Notes under the pieces: model-generated
Told to the model about the DNA's origin: nothing
Database searches by the model: none
The model's input: the letters and a program-made list of their open reading frames with translations, nothing else
Source: Lachnoclostridium sp.
Lineage (GTDB): Bacteria; Bacillota; Clostridia; Lachnospirales; Lachnospiraceae
Length of the DNA stretch: 11,126 bases
NCBI GenBank assembly: GCA_003445895.1
Contig: DMCD01000086.1
Coordinates: 1-11,126 of the forward strand
Reading direction: 5' to 3'
Made by a program: the position numbers and the translations under genes
Shown: positions 1 to 4,798 of the stretch, piece after piece
How the letters are laid out: every line of letters starts with the position of its first letter
Numbering within the stretch: the first letter of the stretch is position 1

Positions 1-225
1 GTCATAGGTGGAGTTCTCATCATGAAGCATGATGAATCCGACCTTGATGTCCTTTGCTTCTGCCGGAGCCTCTGCCTCTGCAGGTGCTTCTGCCTCTGCA
101 GCTTCTGCAGCCTGTGTCTCGGCAGCTGCAGCAGCAGTTGTCTCAGCCGGCTTGCTGCCGCCGCAGGCTGCCAGAGCGCCTACCGCGAGCACGGTTGCAA
201 GAAAAATGCTGATTTTCTTCTTCAT
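1..225 (-). CDS. BMP/PnrA-family substrate-binding lipoprotein, N-terminal 75 residues (runs off left edge)
   Basis: This is the 5' part of a gene for an exported lipoprotein; the 3' end lies beyond base 1. It begins with a basic n-region (MKKK), a hydrophobic stretch to about residue 20, and a lipobox L18-A19-A20-C21, so Cys21 should be lipidated and the protein tethered outside the membrane. Residues 24-59 are a low-complexity Ala/Glu/Pro linker. The mature domain opens with KVGFIMLHDENSTYD (61-75), which I recognise as the start of BMP-family (PnrA/TmpC/Med) binding proteins of ABC transporters. Characterised members bind purine nucleosides. A GAGGGAGG ribosome site lies at 233-240. The gene follows xpt on the same strand by 106 bases, which fits a purine uptake and salvage unit; the permease and ATPase genes would be expected further left. 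The family call is fairly sure; the ligand is inference. Confidence 0.85.
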   Translation of the reverse strand, partial: MKKKISIFLATVLAVGALAACGGSKPAETTAAAAAETQAAEAAEAEAPAEAEAPAEAKDIKVGFIMLHDENSTYD

Positions 226-249
226 TGTCTTTCCTCCCTCTGGAAAATG

Positions 250-272
250 GTAATCGTTCTTCAAACGGTTAC
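250..272. promoter_or_regulatory. Inverted repeat in the 5' leader of the BMP lipoprotein gene
   Basis: Two 9-base arms, GTAATCGTT (250-258) and AACGGTTAC (264-272), are complementary apart from one T/G position and are separated by CTTCA. The repeat ends 9 bases before the ribosome site of the lipoprotein gene and lies just downstream of a possible minus-strand -10 (TATACT, complement of 278-283). That -10 has no convincing -35. The repeat could be an operator at the transcription start or a 5' mRNA hairpin. Only the repeat itself is seen; the role is inferred. Confidence 0.35.
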
Positions 273-288
273 AGATTAGTATATATGG

Positions 289-315
289 TAACAGCACGGC
301 CGGACCGCACCGTTA
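289..315 (-). terminator. RNA hairpin after xpt, terminator-like but without a U-tract
   Basis: Read as minus-strand RNA, arms UAACGGUGCGG and CCGUGCUGUUA form 11 continuous pairs (including three G-U pairs) around a UCCGG loop. It begins 16 bases past the xpt stop codon. Read as plus-strand RNA the wobble positions become A-C mismatches, so the fold is specific to the transcribed strand. The following bases (CCAUAUAUACU) do not form a U-run, so a classical intrinsic terminator is doubtful. It may instead protect the xpt 3' end or partly attenuate read-through into the lipoprotein gene. Confidence 0.4.
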
Positions 316-331
316 TCATCTGTGTCAGAGA

Positions 332-904
332 TTACCGGCGGAATACAATGTCCGTATCGGTCATCGCTTCAATGCATGCCAGGGACTCCACCCGGATGCC
401 CTGGGCCCGGAGCTCGTCTCCGCCGCCCTGGAAGCACTTTTCGATGGCAATGGCGGCGCCGGCCACCTTCGCCCCCGCCTGAGAGCAGAGATCCACCAGT
501 CCGCGGAGTGCGTTTCCATTGGCCAGGAAATCATCCACCAGAAGCACGGTGTCTTCCTTTGTCAGGTAATCCGTGCTCACCTGTGCCTGATAATCCATGC
601 CGTGGGTAAAGGAATGTACCGTGGAAGAATACACGGTCCCATCCACGTTGCTGGTCTTGTGCTTCTTGGCAAATACCACCGGAACGCCCATGGTCATGCC
701 GGCCGCTGCTGCGATGGCAATACCGCTGGCTTCGATGGTCAGAATCTTGGTGACGCCGCAGTCTTTGTAGAGACGCGCAATCTCCTCTCCCATCTCCTTC
801 AGAAACACGGAGTCGATCTGCTGATTCAGGAAGCTTCCCACCTTCAGAATTCCTCCCGGGAGAACCTTTCCGCACTCAAGTATCTTCTCTTCCATCTGCC
901 GCAT
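332..904 (-). CDS. xpt: Xanthine phosphoribosyltransferase
   Basis: A 190-residue cytoplasmic purine salvage enzyme that converts xanthine and PRPP to XMP and pyrophosphate. The length matches the family and the protein is recognisably close to Bacillus Xpt throughout: N-terminal SFLNQQID (24-31), KILTIEASGIA (53-63), VPVVFAKKHK (74-83), and the PRPP-binding loop VLLVDDFLANGNA (120-132) with the acidic pair D124-D125. IEKCFQGGGDEL (154-165) is the conserved C-terminal region. The first ATG is preferred because AGGGGGG sits 6 bases upstream; the Met at residue 4 is the alternative. A promoter lies at 934-963, which leaves a leader of only about two dozen bases, too short for the purine riboswitch that precedes xpt in many Firmicutes. 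Its downstream neighbour encodes a BMP lipoprotein, consistent with purine uptake. Confidence 0.95.
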   Translation of the reverse strand: MRQMEEKILECGKVLPGGILKVGSFLNQQIDSVFLKEMGEEIARLYKDCGVTKILTIEASGIAIAAAAGMTMGVPVVFAKKHKTSNVDGTVYSSTVHSFTHGMDYQAQVSTDYLTKEDTVLLVDDFLANGNALRGLVDLCSQAGAKVAGAAIAIEKCFQGGGDELRAQGIRVESLACIEAMTDTDIVFRR

Positions 905-933
905 AGCACGCCCCCCTTTTCTTTTAGGATTAT

Positions 934-963
934 ATAATAACTAAAGAAAATATCAATTGTCAA
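934..963 (-). promoter_or_regulatory. Probable sigma-A promoter of xpt
   Basis: On the minus strand a perfect -35 TTGACA (complement of 958-963) is followed after 18 bases by TATTAT (complement of 934-939). An overlapping TATAAT at 929-934 would give a 23-base spacer and is less likely to be the -10. The expected start is near 927, about 22 bases before the xpt ATG, so no structured aptamer can lie in this transcript's leader. Confidence 0.7.
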
Positions 964-1044
964 TGAAAACAAAGCGATTGGAAATTTCTTATTTTATGCG
1001 GAATATGGTACCGTCAGTTATCACACTTATAATGAAATAGTATA

Positions 1045-1073
1045 TAGACATTTCCGCAAAAAGGGGGTATACT
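1045..1073 (+). promoter_or_regulatory. Probable sigma-A promoter of aroD
   Basis: TAGACA (1045-1050), 17 bases, then TATACT (1068-1073): each hexamer matches the consensus at 5 of 6 positions with ideal spacing. The expected start is near 1080, giving a leader of about 54 bases before the aroD ATG. The leader ends in a good GGAGG site at 1120-1124, 9 bases from the start codon. An upstream TATAAT at 1028-1033 has no recognisable -35. Confidence 0.65.
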
Positions 1074-1133
1074 GTCTTCACTTATTACTTTTTGGATTTA
1101 AAGCGTTAAATATATGGATGGAGGTTCACATCA

Positions 1134-1889
1134 ATGAAAACTGTCAAAGTGAGAAATGTTGTTCTCGGCGAAGGCAAACCGAAAATCATCATCCCCCTGG
1201 TGGATGCCACGAGAGCCTCTCTGGCCGATTCCGCCCGCCGCGTTCTGGCCTACCCCTGCGACCTGGTGGAATGGCGCGCCGACTATTACAACACCAAATA
1301 CGATCCGGAAGAAACCGCAGCCGCCATCCAGACCCTGCGCAATATCCTCGGCGATTACCCGATTCTCTATACCATGCGGACCGGACGGGAGGGCGGCATG
1401 TCCGACCTGACCGACGAAGAATATGAGCGCACCATCGTCACCACCATCGAGAGCGCCCACCCGGACCTCATCGACGTGGAGCTTTCCCGCGGGGATGATT
1501 TCATGAAGGATATGGTGCGGCGCGCCCACGAAAAAAATATCGCGGTGGTGGCCTCCTGCCATGCATTTAAGGATACCCCGCCCAGGGATTATCTGGTGGA
1601 AACCATGCGCCGGATGCAGGTTCTCGGCGCCGACATCGCCAAGTACGCGGTCATGCCGAATTCCCCCAGAGACGTCCTCGAGCTTCTTGACGCCACGCTT
1701 ACCATGCAGGAAAAGTATGACGATACCCCCCTCATCACCATGTCCATGGGAAAACCCGGCATCATCAGCCGTCTCTGCGGCGAGGTCTTCGGCTCCTGCA
1801 TGACCTTCGGTACAACCGGCGCTTCCTCCGCTCCCGGACAGATCCCCGCGGACCAGCTGAAGCACATCCTGGATATCCTGCACACCTGA
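1134..1889 (+). CDS. aroD: Type I 3-dehydroquinate dehydratase
   Basis: A 251-residue cytoplasmic enzyme of the shikimate pathway that dehydrates 3-dehydroquinate to 3-dehydroshikimate through a Schiff base. All residues known from the enteric enzymes are present at the same numbers: E46 and R48 (EWRAD), R82 (MRTGREGG), general base H143 (SCHAF), Schiff-base K170 (DIAKYAVMP), R213 (SMGKPGIISR), and S232 and Q236 (SSAPGQIP). The length is typical of a single-domain enzyme, with no fused shikimate dehydrogenase. The start is well supported by GGAGG 9 bases upstream and a good promoter at 1045-1073. It is a single-gene unit: divergent from xpt and closed by a terminator. A shikimate-kinase-family gene lies at 3367-3900 on the other strand, but the two are not in one operon. 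Confidence 0.97.
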   Translation: MKTVKVRNVVLGEGKPKIIIPLVDATRASLADSARRVLAYPCDLVEWRADYYNTKYDPEETAAAIQTLRNILGDYPILYTMRTGREGGMSDLTDEEYERTIVTTIESAHPDLIDVELSRGDDFMKDMVRRAHEKNIAVVASCHAFKDTPPRDYLVETMRRMQVLGADIAKYAVMPNSPRDVLELLDATLTMQEKYDDTPLITMSMGKPGIISRLCGEVFGSCMTFGTTGASSAPGQIPADQLKHILDILHT

Positions 1890-1935
1890 TAAGGCGCACT
1901 GTTCAGCAAAGAAGCGCTTTCTGCAGAAAGAATAT

Positions 1936-1977
1936 AAGACGGACATTCCGAAAGGTTCCGGAATGTCCGTCTTTTTT
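1936..1977 (+). terminator. Intrinsic terminator of aroD, possibly bidirectional
   Basis: A perfect 15-base-pair stem, AAGACGGACATTCCG (1936-1950) with CGGAATGTCCGTCTT (1959-1973), encloses an 8-base loop, and a run of T (1972-1977) continues the right arm. It lies 46 bases after the aroD stop. It also follows the 3' end of the convergent DUF1576 gene (stop at 1991-1993); read on the minus strand the stem is followed by a moderately T-rich stretch, so it may end both transcripts. Confidence 0.9.
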
Positions 1978-1990
1978 CCTGTATTCTCCG

Positions 1991-3280
1991 CTACAGTATG
2001 GCATCTCCCTTTGCCTTGGCCCGGCGGTCCCGGATAGCCTGCATCACCGGCACCATGAAGATGGCAATCACACCTCCGGCAAACCCGTTGTTGTACAGGT
2101 TCATTCCGGCATAGAGCACGCCTATCTGCATGGCCACCGCCGCATGAAGGAACCCGGCAATGACGCCGGTGATAATCCCGAATTCCCCTGCCACCGGTGC
2201 CAGCGTGGTGCAGAAGAGAAGCGCCAAGAGCGCACCGGGCGAGTTGACCTCCCAGAATCCGGTCATGCTTGCCAGGCCGCAGCCGGCCATCACCGGAATG
2301 ATGTTCCTGAGATGCTTTCCCGTGGCGCTGAAGCCGACGATGGTGAAGATTCCGCCGATGGTGGGACCGTTCAGTTCTCCCTTTACCAGAAGAACCGCCA
2401 GAGTTGCTGCCATGCCGTTTACGCCCATATTGAACATGACCGTCTGTCCGCCCATATCCCGCAGATAATCCGTTCCTCCGATACCTGTCGTGCCGAGGAT
2501 CTGCCCGTATTTCTTGAGCGTATCCAGCGGATGTCCCGCCAGGCCGATGCCGATCATGCTGCCGAACAGAACAGCCAGGATTCCGGTAAGCAGCTGATTG
2601 TTCCCGGAGGACCAGATGAGTCTGGAATAGGTCAGAACGTTAAAGGCCTTCAGCAGGGATACCAGCACGGTGGCAATGATGCCGGCCGCAAATCCCACGT
2701 TGTAAAGGGAATATCCGAGATGCGCATAATGGACATGGGTCGCGATGGGGGGCAGAATAAAACCGATAAAAACGCCGATGGAAATGGCTATGATGATACG
2801 GAGCGCATAGGGCAGGTGCAGCACATACAGAAGCTGCGTAATGACGGGAGAAAGACTGGTGCCGTACAGGGCCACATAGATATATCTGGACATATGGGTT
2901 CTGTGGTACCGGGCATAAAGCCAGGTACCTGCCAGAATTGCCCAGATGTTCATAATATTTTTTCCGAAAAGGGAAAAACCGAACATGAGGCAGGCGGCCG
3001 TGATGGTGTGGCCGTCCTCATTTTTCCCCAGAAAATAGCAGAGCCATATGCTGAGAAGCATGAGAAGGCTCGCGTTGACAAAGGCCGCCCCGATGCCGCC
3101 TACCTGGATATAATCCGTGATCAGAATATCCGGCTCCCGGACAATCGTGAGAAGTCCCATCCGGATCTCTTCCGGCGTATTCAGCGCAAATCCCGCCACG
3201 ATAAAATACAGCGGAATAAGGGAAAGAATCAGGTATCTCTGCAGTCTGGTAAACCGTAAGTGAGTCTTGCTTTTTTCCAC
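1991..3280 (-). CDS. DUF1576 family polytopic membrane protein with duplicated halves
   Basis: A 429-residue integral membrane protein of unknown function. I recognise it as DUF1576 from the overall sequence. After a short basic N-terminus (KSKTHLRFTRLQR) it is a series of hydrophobic segments, the first around residues 17-33, and it ends in a charged cytoplasmic-looking tail. Two halves resemble each other: roughly residues 61-208 and 277-412 share matched blocks such as YGTSLSPVITQ with FCTTLAPVAGEF, and LYNVGFAAGIIA with LYNNGFAGGVIA. Such duplication suggests a channel or transporter built by pseudosymmetry. The start chosen is GTG at 3280, because AAGGAG stands 7 bases upstream (3288-3293). 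An in-frame ATG at 3343 would add 21 basic, low-quality residues encoded by GC-rich hairpins. It is the last gene of the minus-strand block, 86 bases after the kinase gene. The substrate is unknown. Confidence 0.85.
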   Translation of the reverse strand: MEKSKTHLRFTRLQRYLILSLIPLYFIVAGFALNTPEEIRMGLLTIVREPDILITDYIQVGGIGAAFVNASLLMLLSIWLCYFLGKNEDGHTITAACLMFGFSLFGKNIMNIWAILAGTWLYARYHRTHMSRYIYVALYGTSLSPVITQLLYVLHLPYALRIIIAISIGVFIGFILPPIATHVHYAHLGYSLYNVGFAAGIIATVLVSLLKAFNVLTYSRLIWSSGNNQLLTGILAVLFGSMIGIGLAGHPLDTLKKYGQILGTTGIGGTDYLRDMGGQTVMFNMGVNGMAATLAVLLVKGELNGPTIGGIFTIVGFSATGKHLRNIIPVMAGCGLASMTGFWEVNSPGALLALLFCTTLAPVAGEFGIITGVIAGFLHAAVAMQIGVLYAGMNLYNNGFAGGVIAIFMVPVMQAIRDRRAKAKGDAIL

Positions 3281-3287
3281 GCGCCCT

Positions 3288-3293
3288 CTCCTT
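3288..3293 (-). promoter_or_regulatory. Ribosome-binding site that fixes the GTG start of the DUF1576 gene
   Basis: AAGGAG on the minus strand, 7 bases before GTG at 3280-3278. It is the reason for rejecting the longer ATG start at 3343, which has no comparable site. Confidence 0.75.
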
Positions 3294-3302
3294 TTTCTGC
3301 TC

Positions 3303-3365
3303 GCCCTGAAAGGGCAAGAGCCCCGCGGCTCCCCGCGGTTCAAAGGCTCGCCGGAGGCGAGCCTT
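3303..3365. repeat. Cluster of three GC-rich hairpins between the kinase and DUF1576 genes
   Basis: Three adjacent inverted repeats fill this gap: AAGGCTCGCC/GGCGAGCCTT (3343-3352 and 3356-3365, 10 pairs, 3-base loop), GAGCC/GGCTC (3318-3322 and 3327-3331), and GCCCT/AGGGC (3303-3307 and 3311-3315). CCCCGCGG also occurs twice directly (3321-3328 and 3331-3338). The first hairpin begins right after the kinase stop codon. None is followed by a convincing T-run on the minus strand, so they look like mRNA-stabilising or processing structures rather than a full terminator. Confidence 0.5.
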
Positions 3366-3366
3366 C

Positions 3367-3900
3367 CTATCTGTTCAGATATCCGCTCTCCTCCAGCATC
3401 TTCCGGAGTTCATCCACAACACATCCCAGATCCTTATTCTCCTCGTCCATCGTATAGTCCGCATAGCGCTCGAAGTATCCGCATCTCTCCTCATAGAGAT
3501 CCCGGAGCGTCATGCCTTCCTTCAGGACCACGCCCCGGTCCACCACGTCGCCGAGACGGCGGAGCAGTTCCTCGTAGCTGATCTTCAGATAGATGACCAT
3601 TCCGAGGGAACGAAGATTTTCCATCGCCTCTTTCCCGTAGATGACGCTGCCGCCCGGGGCGATCAGGGCCCGTTCGGCGCGGATGGAAGCATTGATCCGG
3701 TTTTCTACTTCCATAAAGCCGTCCATCCCCTGTTCGGCGATGATCTCTTTTAACAGCTTTCCCGTGGTATCCTGTATCATCAGGTCCACGTCGATAAACC
3801 GGTAGCCGATACGCTTGGCAAGAAGCACGCCGACGGTGCTTTTTCCCGCTGCCGGCATACCGATCAGCGTGATACAGTTATTATCCGTTTTTCTTTCCAT
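3367..3900 (-). CDS. Shikimate kinase family protein with an atypical substrate pocket
   Basis: A 177-residue P-loop kinase of the shikimate kinase fold. Walker A is GMPAAGKST (14-22). The acidic strand FIDVD carries D37 and D39; D39 matches the shikimate-binding Asp (D34 of the Mycobacterium tuberculosis enzyme). LID-region arginines are plausible at R122 (DRGVVL) and R139 (ERCGYFERYAD). By my hand alignment two substrate positions differ: the shikimate-binding Arg (R58, in GE..FR) is Met63 (GMDGFMEVEN), and the GGG motif is PGG (82-84). It may therefore be a divergent shikimate kinase or a paralogue that phosphorylates something else. The ATG at 3900 overlaps the end of the flavin reductase gene by 20 bases, implying translational coupling; a GGGAG lies close upstream with a short spacer. 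A longer in-frame reading from 4047 lies inside that gene and is rejected. Confidence 0.8.
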   Translation of the reverse strand: MERKTDNNCITLIGMPAAGKSTVGVLLAKRIGYRFIDVDLMIQDTTGKLLKEIIAEQGMDGFMEVENRINASIRAERALIAPGGSVIYGKEAMENLRSLGMVIYLKISYEELLRRLGDVVDRGVVLKEGMTLRDLYEERCGYFERYADYTMDEENKDLGCVVDELRKMLEESGYLNR

Positions 3901-4477
3901 GGACTCCCCGTTTTTTCTTCCGCACGCTCCATCCGAAGGTGCCCATAAGCTCCGACAGGCCGTAATACTCCCCGTGGGAGTAAACCACCGGCTCTGCCTT
4001 CTCCAGCGCAAGTCTCCCGCCCATATCCAGCAGGCTTTCGTCCACATCCACAGCCAGGACCTCTGCCAGGAACATATGGTGGGAGCCCAGCTTCAGCACA
4101 TCCTTTACCCGGCACTCAATGTTTACCGGGCTTTCCGCAATCAGCGGGACACTTACCGCCTGCGCCTTTTCCGGCGTAAGCCCCGTCTCCTTCCACTTGT
4201 CCACGTCCCTGCCGGAGCGGACGCCGCAGTAGTCTGCCGCCTTCGCCAGCTTTTTCGTGGTCATGTTCACCACGAACTCGCCGGTCTCCTCAAGCATATG
4301 GTAGGAATACCGTTCCGGCCGCACGGAAATATACAGCATCGGCGGATTGGTGCACACGGTCCCGGTCCAGGCGATGGTTATGATATTGCTTTTTCCTTCT
4401 CCATCCTGCACCGTCACCATGACCGCCGGCACCGGGTACAGCATGTTTCCGGGCTTCCAGACCTGCTTCTCAGTCAT
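3881..4477 (-). CDS. Flavin reductase family protein (flavoredoxin-like)
   Basis: A 198-residue cytoplasmic protein of the FMN-binding split-barrel flavin reductase family (DIM6/NTAB type). Family features visible are the N-terminal LYPVPAVMVTV (13-23), the flavin-site region SNIITIAWTGTVCTNPPMLYISVRP (30-54), ETGEFVVNM (64-72) and the later SHHMFLAEV (132-140). Members bind FMN or FAD and reduce flavin or carry electrons; the donor and partner cannot be told from sequence. ATG at 4477 is chosen because homologous sequence starts there and because it overlaps the stop of the HicB-like gene (ATGACTGA, 8 bases shared), typical of coupled translation; the longer start at 4534 would lie within that gene. 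Its own 3' end overlaps the kinase gene by 20 bases. The C-terminus is lysine-rich (KKKRGVHGKK), partly shaped by that overlap. Confidence 0.88.
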   Translation of the reverse strand: MTEKQVWKPGNMLYPVPAVMVTVQDGEGKSNIITIAWTGTVCTNPPMLYISVRPERYSYHMLEETGEFVVNMTTKKLAKAADYCGVRSGRDVDKWKETGLTPEKAQAVSVPLIAESPVNIECRVKDVLKLGSHHMFLAEVLAVDVDESLLDMGGRLALEKAEPVVYSHGEYYGLSELMGTFGWSVRKKKRGVHGKKNG

Positions 4478-4745
4478 AGTCCGGCAGCAGCTTGATCCGC
4501 ACCATGATGTTGTGAATCTCGCTGCCCTCCGCAAGGCTCAGCTCATCGGGAAGAGACGAGGGCGGAAGGCCGTCGCCGTCTTCCATCTCCAGTTCTATCC
4601 AGTTCCGGGCCGCCTCTCTGGCGTTGTCCGTGGCCTCCTCAAAGTCCCGGCCGTACGCTGTGCACATCTCCAGGTCGGGAAAGCTCACATCGAGGCCGCC
4701 CTTTTCTCTGTTCGGCGTAAATACCGCCGGGTAAACAAATGTCAT
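4470..4745 (-). CDS. HicB-like (UPF0150-fold) small protein, no HicA partner
   Basis: A 91-residue protein with the HicB antitoxin signature: YPAVFTPN (5-12), a Gly-Gly turn, LDVSFPDLEMCTAYG (18-32), then an amphipathic helix DFEEATDNAREAARNWI (34-50). The C-terminal part (51-91) is acidic then hydrophobic, and I see no clear HTH or ribbon-helix-helix DNA-binding domain. HicB normally pairs with a HicA RNase toxin of about 60-80 residues, but the upstream gap is only about 50 bases and the downstream gene is a flavin reductase, so HicA is absent here. It may be an orphan or serve another role. ATG at 4745 is preferred (AAAGGA 9 bases upstream at 4755-4760); TTG at 4751 would add two residues but sits only 3 bases from that site. 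Confidence 0.8.
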   Translation of the reverse strand: MTFVYPAVFTPNREKGGLDVSFPDLEMCTAYGRDFEEATDNAREAARNWIELEMEDGDGLPPSSLPDELSLAEGSEIHNIMVRIKLLPDYD

Positions 4746-4762
4746 CTGCAATGATCCTTTCT

Positions 4763-4774
4763 GCCTGCGCAGGC
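4763..4774. repeat. Perfect 12-base palindrome upstream of the HicB-like gene
   Basis: GCCTGCGCAGGC is its own reverse complement and lies in the short gap between the pyrophosphatase stop (4799-4801) and the HicB-like start. It could be a protein-binding site, since HicB proteins often autoregulate, or a small mRNA hairpin. There is no T-run for termination. Chance occurrence in GC-rich DNA is possible. Confidence 0.3.
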
Positions 4775-4798
4775 CCTTCCGCTCTTGCTGCAGAATAT

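Noticed and set aside
60..155. Short-period repeat resembling a CRISPR or satellite array
   Set aside because: The repetition follows codons for the Ala/Glu/Pro linker of the lipoprotein and has no uniform repeat-spacer organisation.
22..279. Plus-strand frames rich in Cys/Leu or Ala/Ser at the left edge
   Set aside because: They are antisense to the Ala/Glu-rich linker of the lipoprotein; the repeated GCCTCTGC-like bases create the low-complexity translations.
1028..1033. TATAAT as an aroD -10
   Set aside because: No -35-like sequence at 16-18 bases upstream; the TAGACA/TATACT pair downstream is far better.
997..1058. TGCGGAA and TTCCGCA as a spaced inverted repeat between xpt and aroD
   Set aside because: Only 7 bases per arm with 48 bases between; easily due to chance.
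1131..1946. Minus-strand open frame antisense to aroD (271 codons)
   Set aside because: aroD on the plus strand has every catalytic residue, a promoter, a ribosome site and a terminator. The antisense frame is a codon-bias shadow that runs into the terminator stem.
2144..3259. Plus-strand open frame antisense to the DUF1576 gene (371 codons)
   Set aside because: Same codon register as the membrane-protein gene, very polar low-complexity product, no ribosome site noticed; a shadow.
3367..4047. Longer start (4047) for the shikimate-kinase-family gene
   Set aside because: The extra 49 residues lie inside the flavin reductase gene and do not resemble a kinase N-terminus; Met at 3900 starts just before the P-loop as in the family.
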